From: CAUZEB01 sp963578655
GTDB taxonomy: Bacteria; Chloroflexota; Dehalococcoidia; Lucifugimonadales; CAUZEB01
Assembly: GCA_963578655.1 (NCBI GenBank)
Contig: CAUZEB010000084.1
Coordinates: 1 to 8,054, forward strand
Reading direction: 5' to 3'
Length of the DNA: 8,054 nucleotides
Both the position numbers and the translations under genes were made by a program. Shown here piece by piece: positions 1 to 6,228 of this stretch. How positions within the stretch are numbered: the first letter of the stretch is position 1; each line of letters begins with the position of its first letter. The notes under the pieces were generated by a model. The model did no database searches. It was not told where the DNA came from and saw only the letters and a program-made list of their open reading frames with translations.

Positions 1-419
1 TAGTGTCACCCATGTTGACTAATCTCTCCGATTCTAAGGATCTGCCCTACGCTTCGACATTATGTGGGGCCTGTAAAGAAGCCTGTCCAGTAAAAATTAA
101 CATCCCGCGTATGCTCCTCTATCTCAGAAAAGAGCTGACAGAAGGCAATACATACCCTAACGACAGAAACGTTAGTATTCTAGAAAAAATTGCTATGAAA
201 ATATGGGGTCTGTCTATGGCCAATAGAATTACAGTAAACATCACCAATAGAATTATGAGGTTACTGCAAATACCTTTTCTTAAGAATGGGAGAATCGTCA
301 AGTTGCCACCTCCTCTTTCTGGTTGGACTATGCATCGAAGTCTCCCAAAATTAGCAGCAAAACCTTTTAATAAGATTTGGAGTGAATTCTTTGAAGACAA
401 AACTTCTTCAGCACCGTAA
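1..419 (+). CDS. lutB: LutB, iron-sulfur subunit of L-lactate utilization complex (3' part only)
   Basis: This is the C-terminal end of LutB, the iron-sulfur electron-transfer subunit of the cytoplasmic LutABC complex that oxidises L-lactate to pyruvate. The reading frame is open from the window edge (first full codon at base 3), so the GTG there is an internal Val and the true start lies outside. About 138 residues are visible. Near the start is the second ferredoxin-like cluster motif, CGACKEACPVKINIP, with Cys at visible residues 21, 24 and 28 followed by Pro. The rest matches the LutB tail: a variable basic/hydrophobic stretch, then PPPLSGWTMHRSLP and a short aromatic segment (FNKIW). The first cluster motif and the LUD-like N-terminal domain are outside the window. 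lutC follows after 41 bases in the same direction, the usual lutB-lutC order. Family assignment is firm; lactate as substrate is inferred from the family. Confidence 0.9.
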   Translation, partial: VSPMLTNLSDSKDLPYASTLCGACKEACPVKINIPRMLLYLRKELTEGNTYPNDRNVSILEKIAMKIWGLSMANRITVNITNRIMRLLQIPFLKNGRIVKLPPPLSGWTMHRSLPKLAAKPFNKIWSEFFEDKTSSAP

Positions 420-460
420 TTTAGAACATATTCATTCTTTCAGTATTATCGTATTTACAT

Positions 461-1213
461 ATGAATGACCGTAATAAATTCCTTCTTAATGTCCGAAAAG
501 CCTTGGGACGTTCACGGGAAACCTCTCCTCCTCTCTCAAATGACGTTACATCAATATTTGAAAATGAATCGGTGATTTCCTCCAAAGTTGAGTTAATACG
601 CAAACAGACTCTGGATTACTCCAGCTGCCTAACATCTGAATTAGCCGAAACTGCTTTACAGGCAGGATGGAAAGTCAAGGTTGTTAACTCTACCAGTGAA
701 GCCTCTCGATACGTCAAAAAGATATGTATAGAACTTAAAGCGTCCAAAATCATGTGTTCAGCACACCCGATCCTAAGAGAACTCGATTTGGAAAAGATTT
801 TCAGTGATACAGAACTTACAATAAACACCTGCCCTATAAACCAAAATTTAAACGACGAACAAAAGACTTTAAAGAGATTGTCTATAAGGTCAAATGCTAT
901 AGAGGCAGATATCGGTATAACTGGTGTTGACTACGCGATAGTGGAAACTGGGTCATGTGTACTAATTCCTCGTACCGGGGTAAGTCGACTAGTGTCGCTA
1001 CTCCCTCCAATTCATATAGCCATTGTTGAAAGTAAGCAAATTCTACCTAGCCTAGACGAGTTATTCACCTTAGTAAGACACGACTTTCTTAATGGAGATC
1101 TGGTTAGCTATATGAATATTATTACGGGTCCTAGTCGCACGGCAGATATAGAACACACAATTGTGACGGGGGTCCATGGACCAGCAGAAGTGCACATGAT
1201 TCTCATTGAATAG
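461..1213 (+). CDS. lutC: LutC, LUD-domain protein of L-lactate utilization complex
   Basis: LutC (YkgG/LUD family) is the third component of LutABC; its precise biochemical role is less clear than that of LutA and LutB. The protein has 250 residues, a normal length. An N-terminal helix (MNDRNKFLLNVRKALGR) is typical of the family. The LUD core is clear: EADIGITGVDYAIVETGS at about 148-165, SLLPPIHIAIVE at 179-190, ITGPSRTADIE at 221-231 and GVHGPAEVHMILIE to the C-terminus. The ATG at 461 is chosen because it gives the family's N-terminal helix and no better start lies nearby. It has no recognisable Shine-Dalgarno sequence. A TATTAT hexamer at 444-449 could be a -10 box for an internal promoter with a very short leader, but translation within the lutABC mRNA is equally possible. 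The stop is 9 bases from the stop of the convergent glycerate kinase gene. Confidence 0.93.
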   Translation: MNDRNKFLLNVRKALGRSRETSPPLSNDVTSIFENESVISSKVELIRKQTLDYSSCLTSELAETALQAGWKVKVVNSTSEASRYVKKICIELKASKIMCSAHPILRELDLEKIFSDTELTINTCPINQNLNDEQKTLKRLSIRSNAIEADIGITGVDYAIVETGSCVLIPRTGVSRLVSLLPPIHIAIVESKQILPSLDELFTLVRHDFLNGDLVSYMNIITGPSRTADIEHTIVTGVHGPAEVHMILIE

Positions 1214-1222
1214 GGAATTTCT

Positions 1223-2368
1223 TCAAGAAAACACTCTGCCTCCAAGCTTCATGAAACGTAAAGATTCCTCAGCGGCGTTACTTATTAACCTGAAAGCGTT
1301 GCTCGATGCCGCTTCTAAAGTCATGGGACCTGGTGTAATAGCAGACACAGCATCTATACCATAATTGTAGATTTCCTGGAATCCTTCACCTAAAGACCCA
1401 GATATTGCTATAACGGGTATTCCCTTAGCCTTGGCTAACCGAGCTACTCCTACGGGGGCTTTATTGTAAATTGTTGAATGATCTAGAGAACCTTCACCAG
1501 TAATTACAAGATTAGCCCCTGTCAATCGATTGTCAAAGTCCACCGCGTCGAGAACGATGTCCACTCCGGCTCGCAATTTCCCTCCAAGAAATGCTATCAG
1601 TCCTGCTCCTAGGCCTCCAGCAGCACCAGAGCCAGGTATCTTACCGATATCAACACCTATATCTCTTTTAACGACATTTGCGAAATGTTCGAGAGCACTG
1701 TCCAATTCTTCAATCATATCTGAGTTTGCGCCTTTTTGAGGGCCATAAACTACTGATGCACCCTCTGGCCCAGTAAGTGGATTATTGACATCACAAGCCA
1801 CCATGAACTCTGACTCCCTTGCCAATTTATCCAACCCGCTAATGTCTATTTGATCAAGTCGAGACAGTGCCGCACCACCAAATGGTAGATCTATCCCATC
1901 CTTACTCAGTAATCTTATACCCAAGGCCTGAGCCATCCCAGCACCAGCATCATTTGTTGCACTGCCTCCAATACCTATAATGAATTTTCTATAACCTTCT
2001 TTTAATCCATGTTGAATAGCTTCTCCAAGTCCAAAGGTAGTTGTAATAAGTGGATTGCGCATTTCCACAGGAACCAAAGCAAGTCCTGAAGTTCTAGCCA
2101 TCTCTATAACTGCTGTATTCCCATCTCCCATAGCTCCCCATTGAGTGGTTAGAGGTTGGCCTAAAGGCCCAGTTACAGTAGCCGTTCTGACTTTACCTCC
2201 GGACGCTTCCACTAAGGTCTCAAGGGTTCCATCTCCTCCATCCGCCACAGGAATCAAAACAATGTCGGCCCCGGTAATTACCCTTTCCGTGCCTTCCCTC
2301 ATAGCCTTGGCTACTTCTAATGCTGAAATACTACCTTTAAATGTCTGCGGAGCGATGAGAATTTTCAT
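1223..2368 (-). CDS. garK: Glycerate 2-kinase (GarK/GlxK family)
   Basis: Phosphorylates D-glycerate with ATP to 2-phosphoglycerate, feeding glycerate from glyoxylate, glycolate or sugar-acid breakdown into lower glycolysis. With the ATG at 2368 the protein has 381 residues, the usual family length. Characteristic blocks are seen in order: MKILIAPQTFKGS at 1-13 (usually APDSFKGS), PVADGGDGT at 40-48, GIGGSATNDAGAGM at 132-145, ACDVNNPLTGPEGAS at 191-205, PGSGAAGGLGAGL at 245-257 and VITGEGSLDHST at 288-299 (family usually GEGRLDAQT). The frame extends seven codons upstream to a TTG at 2389, but those residues (MLYNISI) precede the conserved MKILIAP start and are unlikely to be translated. There is no Shine-Dalgarno sequence before 2368; a perfect TATAAT ends 9 bases before the ATG, so the mRNA may be nearly leaderless. 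It converges on lutC, so it is not in the lut operon. GarK and GlxK cannot be told apart from sequence alone. Confidence 0.93.
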   Translation of the reverse strand: MKILIAPQTFKGSISALEVAKAMREGTERVITGADIVLIPVADGGDGTLETLVEASGGKVRTATVTGPLGQPLTTQWGAMGDGNTAVIEMARTSGLALVPVEMRNPLITTTFGLGEAIQHGLKEGYRKFIIGIGGSATNDAGAGMAQALGIRLLSKDGIDLPFGGAALSRLDQIDISGLDKLARESEFMVACDVNNPLTGPEGASVVYGPQKGANSDMIEELDSALEHFANVVKRDIGVDIGKIPGSGAAGGLGAGLIAFLGGKLRAGVDIVLDAVDFDNRLTGANLVITGEGSLDHSTIYNKAPVGVARLAKAKGIPVIAISGSLGEGFQEIYNYGIDAVSAITPGPMTLEAASSNAFRLISNAAEESLRFMKLGGRVFS

Positions 2369-2377
2369 AATAGAGAT

Positions 2378-2383
2378 ATTATA
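2378..2383 (-). promoter_or_regulatory. Candidate -10 box for the glycerate kinase gene
   Basis: On the minus strand this reads TATAAT, a perfect -10 match, ending 9 bases before the ATG at 2368. Transcription would start near 2371, leaving a leader of about 3 bases. No good -35 hexamer is found at 16-19 bases upstream, so support rests on the -10 box and its position only. Confidence 0.4.
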
Positions 2384-2478
2384 TAACAAATTATTGTTAG
2401 GTGACCCTTCAAGCCATCTGAACGGTCATAGTTGTCCATATCATCTGAAAATCTTTTTTAAACCTAGGGAATTAATCA

Positions 2479-2508
2479 TATGCAATCTGAGATGACATAT
2501 AGTATACT
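2479..2508 (+). promoter_or_regulatory. Candidate promoter of the RHH/PIN cassette
   Basis: TATACT at 2503-2508 matches five of six -10 positions and sits inside the 8-base palindrome AGTATACT (2501-2508). The -35 region is poor: TATGCA at 2479-2484 (18-base spacer) or ATGCAA at 2480-2485 (17-base spacer) each match only three positions. Transcription would begin near 2515, inside the octamer repeats described next, leaving a leader of about 42 bases. Confidence 0.35.
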
Positions 2509-2510
2509 TC

Positions 2511-2534
2511 AATATGTTAATATGGTAATATCCC
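2511..2534. repeat. Three tandem 8-base repeats at the RHH/PIN promoter (candidate operator)
   Basis: Three consecutive octamers read AATATGTT, AATATGGT and AATATCCC; the first five bases are identical in all three and the first two copies differ at one position. They begin two bases after the candidate -10 box and cover the predicted transcription start. Ribbon-helix-helix repressors such as MetJ bind tandem 8-base boxes, so an autoregulatory operator for the downstream RHH-like protein is a reasonable inference, though the repeats are AT-rich and could be chance. Confidence 0.45.
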
Positions 2535-2556
2535 ACTCAATAAAGGACTGAACAAA

Positions 2557-2862
2557 ATGCCAAAAAGCAAACCAGATCTTAATACTCGTCAGCTTTTCGC
2601 CTCGATAGAAGAAGGTCTGTATCTCTCAGCGAAATCACGTGCAGCTAAACTAAGAATCCCGATGAGGGTATTTATCGAGAGAGCTCTAGAACTAGCCCTT
2701 GAACTGGACAATACTCCTAGTAATCACGGTAATCACGACAAGCATCCAATATGGAAAGATGAGTACCTTAAAATACAAAGTCAACAACCTATCGGATCGC
2801 CAGTTGAGCTAACGTCGGACGAAGCCACATCAATTATTAGTGCCACATTTGATCTTAAATAA
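2557..2862 (+). CDS. Ribbon-helix-helix-like protein, probable VapB-type antitoxin/autorepressor
   Basis: A 101-residue protein with no close family that I can name. Residues 12-50 (QLFASIEEGLYLSAKSRAAK, then the helix IPMRVFIERALELALEL) have the pattern of a ribbon-helix-helix DNA-binding fold: a short beta strand, helix A starting with a Leu-Tyr pair, a turn, then helix B ending in a Leu/Ala-rich stretch. The tail, about 51-101, begins with a polar His-rich linker (NTPSNHGNHDKHP) and ends in an acidic/hydrophobic segment, as expected of an antitoxin part that wraps a toxin. The ATG at 2557 is preceded by AAAGGA (2542-2547) at a 9-base spacing. A PIN-like protein follows after 50 bases. The order, sizes and promoter repeats fit VapBC. 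The fold call is by eye; alternatives are a stand-alone small repressor or another kind of partner for the PIN-like gene. Confidence 0.55.
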   Translation: MPKSKPDLNTRQLFASIEEGLYLSAKSRAAKLRIPMRVFIERALELALELDNTPSNHGNHDKHPIWKDEYLKIQSQQPIGSPVELTSDEATSIISATFDLK

Positions 2863-2912
2863 TCCAGTGATAGAAAAACTAATCCTGTTTTACTTATCTT
2901 CATGAAAGGTGA

Positions 2913-3308
2913 TTGTACGTTTTGGCAGATATAATGCTAGACATAACCCTTTTCGACTCATATCTTGACGGTGATGTGGGCGCAAAAACCTTAATCAATC
3001 GAATCATAAAAGGAGATATCACAGCATCCGTTTCATCAATCTCAATTTACGATGTATGGAAAAATCCTAAACTGACCCGCCATGCAGAAATAAATTATGT
3101 TGCTTTACTCACATTCATAGAAATGGTATCTTTAACTTCCGATGCCGCAAGATTAGCCGGCATATGGTTAAGATCAATTGATATCCATGATGATGGACTC
3201 TTATCTTATGCATTGGTTGCCGCAGAAGCTAATCTCCGATCAGAGCCAATTTGTACGAGGAGTGATGGTCTGTATGCCAGCTTTAATGTTGAAACTAGAA
3301 GCTTTTAA
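2913..3308 (+). CDS. Divergent PIN-domain-like protein, probable VapC-type toxin or derivative
   Basis: A 131-residue protein, the usual VapC size. VapC toxins are Mg-dependent PIN ribonucleases with three or four acidic residues. The layout matches: MYVLADIMLD at the N-terminus in place of the usual xxLxDTN strand, SSISIYDVW at 41-49 (Asp47 where Glu or Asp is expected), SDAARLAGIW at 76-85, a helix SYALVAAEANL at 98-108 and ICTRSDG at 113-119 (usual form xVTRN). Two points are odd: the Thr-Asn after Asp6 is Ile-Met, and in my alignment the acidic residue that opens the LxDAxIAA helix is Tyr99, with Asp93-Asp94 a few residues earlier. The start is uncertain. TTG 2913 directly follows an in-frame TGA and has AAAGG at 2905-2909, only 3 bases away; TTG 2922 and ATG 2934 are alternatives, but 2913 keeps the first beta strand. 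It could be an inactive PIN relative. Confidence 0.5.
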   Translation: MYVLADIMLDITLFDSYLDGDVGAKTLINRIIKGDITASVSSISIYDVWKNPKLTRHAEINYVALLTFIEMVSLTSDAARLAGIWLRSIDIHDDGLLSYALVAAEANLRSEPICTRSDGLYASFNVETRSF

Positions 3309-3351
3309 TCTCTTTCTTCCACTCTGCGAATATGATATAACGATATTAGAA

Positions 3352-3380
3352 TTTTCAAAATAACCTCTTAATTCGATACT
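3352..3380 (+). promoter_or_regulatory. Weak candidate promoter of the SPFH-protein gene
   Basis: TTTTCA (3352-3357, four of six) and GATACT (3375-3380, four of six) are 17 bases apart. Transcription would start near 3387, about 25 bases before the ATG at 3412. The region is AT-rich, so a chance match is quite possible; the gene might instead be read from the upstream cassette. Confidence 0.25.
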
Positions 3381-3400
3381 AACTGATCTGTTTACTAGTG

Positions 3401-3405
3401 AGGAG
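3401..3405 (+). promoter_or_regulatory. Shine-Dalgarno site that decides the SPFH-protein start
   Basis: AGGAG here directly abuts the ATG at 3406, too close for initiation, but lies 6 bases before the ATG at 3412, an ideal spacing. The second ATG is therefore preferred; the two starts differ by two residues only. Confidence 0.6.
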
Positions 3406-3411
3406 ATGAAA

Positions 3412-4275
3412 ATGGTTCCATATCTTGTTGTAGTCCATCAATATCAGAGACTTGCGATTTTCTGGTTGGGTAAATTTAGAGGTCTCGAAAATCCAGGTCT
3501 GAAAGTCCTATTATGGCCATTTCACACTACAGCCAGGATAGACTTGCGTGAAGATGTTATTTCAATTCCTCGACAAACCAACATTACAAGGGACAACGCC
3601 CCCATTGACATAGATTTCTTAGTTTATTTACGCGTGATCGAATCGAAAGCAGAAAAATCAGTCTTGGAAATTGTAGAATATCGTAGTGCAGTTGTGGGTA
3701 TCGCAACGACAACGCTTAGAGCTGTTATAGGAGACATAGTATTAGATGAAGTCCTTTCTCAAAGAGAAAAGATCAATGAGGTATTGCGAAGTAAATTAGA
3801 TGAGATAACTGTACGCTGGGGTATCAAAGTAACACAAGTTGAAATTCGTGAAGTTGAACCTGCAAGAGACATCCAGGATGCAATGAATCGGCAAATGTCT
3901 GCTGAACGTCTTCGGCGTGCAGTAGTGACTGAAGCTGAAGGTACCAGAACTGCAGCAATTACTGTTGCCGAAGGTGAGAAACAATCGGCGATCCTGAAGG
4001 CTGAAGGGGGAAGACAAGCAGAAATACTACAAGCGGAAGGCGATCAACAAGCTGCCGTCTTACGAGCGGAAGGATTTAGCACGGCCCTTGATAAAATAAA
4101 CTCTGTCGCTCGTACAGTTGATATCAACACTCTGAGCCTCCAATATTTTGACACCTTAAAAGACTTAGGTTCTACGCCATCCACCAAATTCATATTCCCG
4201 ATGGAATTCACTAATTTACTGAAGCCATTCATGGACGGCATTAAGCGTACAAATAAGAACGATCTTTCTCCATAG
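3412..4275 (+). CDS. SPFH/band 7 (stomatin/slipin-like) protein without N-terminal membrane anchor
   Basis: Stomatin-like proteins form oligomeric scaffolds on membranes; their exact function in bacteria is mostly unknown. With the ATG at 3412 it has 287 residues. The SPFH core is clear: HQYQRLAIFWLGKFRG near residue 9, NPGLKVLLWPF near 27, RIDLRED, ITRDNAPIDID near 58, LVYLRVIE, TTLRAVIGDIVLDEVLSQRE at about 99-118 and WGIKVTQVEIREVE at 136-149. The usual hydrophobic N-terminal hairpin or helix is missing: only about five residues precede the conserved core, and the frame has no upstream ATG, GTG or TTG before a TAA at 3361. After the core come five AEG motifs exactly 11 residues apart (residues 175-221), the helical repeat typical of this family, and a C-terminal segment ending KRTNKNDLSP. 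The frequent partner NfeD is not adjacent. It converges on uvrC with 13 bases between stops. Start 3406 would add two residues. Confidence 0.88.
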   Translation: MVPYLVVVHQYQRLAIFWLGKFRGLENPGLKVLLWPFHTTARIDLREDVISIPRQTNITRDNAPIDIDFLVYLRVIESKAEKSVLEIVEYRSAVVGIATTTLRAVIGDIVLDEVLSQREKINEVLRSKLDEITVRWGIKVTQVEIREVEPARDIQDAMNRQMSAERLRRAVVTEAEGTRTAAITVAEGEKQSAILKAEGGRQAEILQAEGDQQAAVLRAEGFSTALDKINSVARTVDINTLSLQYFDTLKDLGSTPSTKFIFPMEFTNLLKPFMDGIKRTNKNDLSP

Positions 4276-4284
4276 TCAATTGAC
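4275..4284. repeat. 10-base perfect palindrome between convergent genes
   Basis: GTCAATTGAC starts at the last base of the SPFH gene's stop and fills most of the 13-base gap before the uvrC stop. It has no loop and no T-run, so it is not a normal intrinsic terminator. Chance is likely. Confidence 0.3.
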
Positions 4285-4288
4285 AAGG

Positions 4289-6214
4289 CTAAATGTATTG
4301 AGCGATCGTGCGTGCCAATTTCATGGTCATACCAGGTACCGCAGCTATTTCGTCAAGTCCAGCTCCTCTTATTCCCTTTACCGAACCAAAACGTCTAATT
4401 AGCATCTTTCGTCTCTTAAGACCAATCCCCGGAATTAAATCCAGCTTAGAAGCAACGCCTCTCTTAGACCGTAATTGTCTATGGAATGTTACAGCAAATC
4501 GATGAGCTTCGTCTCTAGCTCGCTGTAGAAGATACAATCCTTGAGAATTCCTTGGCAACAATATACCTTCTTGCATATGGGGAACAAACACTTCTTCGTT
4601 TTCCTTTGCTATACTGGCAAGTGGAATGTGATTAATTCCAAGTTGCAAAAACACTTCAAGAGCAGCACTCATGTGCCCTTTACCGCCATCTATTAAGACC
4701 AGGTCGGGTACGACACCCCAGCTACGCGAATTGACCGTGGGTTTTGCGAGAACTGTGTTTGGTGATATTGATCCATCTTTAGACTCAATGTCAGATATTC
4801 GCCTGAAGCGGCGTGTTAGCATTTCCTGCATCATCAAATAGTCGTTAATACCCTGGACATTCTTTATTTGGAAGCGCCTGTAGTGAGAGGGTTTTGGTTT
4901 TCCATCTTCGAATACAATCATACTGCCTACGGCGTGTGCGCCCTGAATGTTAGAGATATCATAACACTCAATTCGCCTTGGAGGTCTTGGTAGACTTAGA
5001 GCGTCTTCTAATTCAATCATTCCTTCATCTAGTTTAGAGGTGTCCGACTGTTGTCTGATTTTGAGTTGTGCTAAACCTTGAAAAGCATTTTCTGCAACCA
5101 TCTGTACAAGTCTGCGCTTTTCACCCCTTTGAGGCACAACGATATTTACTTTCCCATGCCTTTTACCACTAAGCCATCTTTCTATAGTTTTACAATCAGT
5201 CAAAGGGTGCTGAGTAAGTATATTGTTGGGCACATATGAGTTAGAATCATAGAACTGTTTAACAAATGCTGTCACTAAATCCTGTGACGTTTCTTCCTCT
5301 TTTGAATGCATAATGAAATTGTCTCTACCTATCAGTTTACCTTGACGAATGAAGAATATCTCGATCCAAGATTCTTGTTGGGCTGGAGCTACAGCGATGA
5401 CATCCAGGTCTTCAGGTTTTATATGTAAAACTTTCTGGCCTTCGTTCACCTTTTCTATGGCTTTCAGTTGATCCCTGAATGCCGCTGCTTTCTCAAATTC
5501 CAGATTATCGGCCGCCGTTGTCATCTTCACTGACAATCCTTTAACTACCAAATCGGTTTTACCTTCCAAAAATAAACTTACGCTATCTATTATGTCTGCG
5601 TATTCATCTTTATTAACGGCTCCTATACAGGGTGCAACACACCTCTGGATGTAATAGTCGAGACAAGGTCTTTCATCATTACCAGTGATAGCTTTGGTAC
5701 AAGAACGATAGGGGAATAGTCTTTTCAGAAGGTTTAAGGTTCTGCGAACACTGTGTACACTTGCATAGGGGCCAAAATATGTGGAGTTGTCTCGTGACAC
5801 TGATCTGGTAATAAGCACTTGAGGGAAATCTTCTGACCTATCTATTTTAATAAAGGGATAGCTCTTATCATCCTTTAAGCGAACATTATATAATGGCTTG
5901 TGTTTTTTAATGAGGGTCGCTTCGAGTAAAAGAGCTTCTTGTTCTGATTCCGTCACTATAAATTCATAATCCGCAACCTTTGTTACTAATATACGGACTT
6001 TAGGAAGATGATTAGCCGAATTGGCAAAATACGAACCCACTCGACTCCGTAGCCTAGCTGCTTTGCCAACATACAACACTGCCCCATATTTATCCTTCAT
6101 TAGGTAAACCCCAGGTTTTTGGGGTATAGCTCTGAGACGATCGAAGAAATCTCTGGGACGTATATCATTTTTATTATCGTCTGGACAAGGACAATTGGAA
6201 CGCTTCAAATTCAT
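4289..6214 (-). CDS. uvrC: UvrC, excinuclease ABC subunit C
   Basis: UvrC makes the 3' and 5' cuts around a DNA lesion after UvrAB recognition, in cytoplasmic nucleotide excision repair. The 641 residues (family usually about 600-620) contain all parts in order. The GIY-YIG nuclease has GVYLM at 35-39, LYVGKA at 47-52, Arg58 and Glu98 in EALLLE. Four Cys at 172, 184, 192 and 196 have the spacing of the UvrC iron-sulfur site known from E. coli. A UVR motif that binds UvrB is at about 224-258. The RNase H-like nuclease has Asp419 (CYDISN), Asp509 (LIDGGKGH) and His571 (DEAHRFAVTFHR). A double helix-hairpin-helix spans 589-641. Extra length comes from an N-terminal extension of about 20 residues with CPCP and an insertion near 472-500. 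The ATG at 6214 has only a weak GGAT before it and starts 14 bases after the upstream small gene, suggesting translational coupling. No LexA-like box is visible. Confidence 0.97.
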   Translation of the reverse strand: MNLKRSNCPCPDDNKNDIRPRDFFDRLRAIPQKPGVYLMKDKYGAVLYVGKAARLRSRVGSYFANSANHLPKVRILVTKVADYEFIVTESEQEALLLEATLIKKHKPLYNVRLKDDKSYPFIKIDRSEDFPQVLITRSVSRDNSTYFGPYASVHSVRRTLNLLKRLFPYRSCTKAITGNDERPCLDYYIQRCVAPCIGAVNKDEYADIIDSVSLFLEGKTDLVVKGLSVKMTTAADNLEFEKAAAFRDQLKAIEKVNEGQKVLHIKPEDLDVIAVAPAQQESWIEIFFIRQGKLIGRDNFIMHSKEEETSQDLVTAFVKQFYDSNSYVPNNILTQHPLTDCKTIERWLSGKRHGKVNIVVPQRGEKRRLVQMVAENAFQGLAQLKIRQQSDTSKLDEGMIELEDALSLPRPPRRIECYDISNIQGAHAVGSMIVFEDGKPKPSHYRRFQIKNVQGINDYLMMQEMLTRRFRRISDIESKDGSISPNTVLAKPTVNSRSWGVVPDLVLIDGGKGHMSAALEVFLQLGINHIPLASIAKENEEVFVPHMQEGILLPRNSQGLYLLQRARDEAHRFAVTFHRQLRSKRGVASKLDLIPGIGLKRRKMLIRRFGSVKGIRGAGLDEIAAVPGMTMKLARTIAQYI

Positions 6215-6228
6215 CTAATCCAAATTTC

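Noticed and set aside
1218..1230. Possible intrinsic terminator hairpin (TTTCTTCAAGAAA) at the lutC/kinase junction
   Set aside because: The stem is almost all A-T, needs a loop that leaves only five pairs, and no T-run follows on either strand.
2415..2449. Direct repeat of CATCTGAA (2415-2422 and 2442-2449)
   Set aside because: Two 8-base copies 27 bases apart in an AT-rich spacer are easily expected by chance, and they are not placed at a clear promoter element.
3178..3363. Open 61-residue plus-strand frame overlapping the end of the PIN-like gene
   Set aside because: It overlaps the PIN-like gene in another frame, has no ribosome site and no domain pattern; the PIN-like frame is the better supported.
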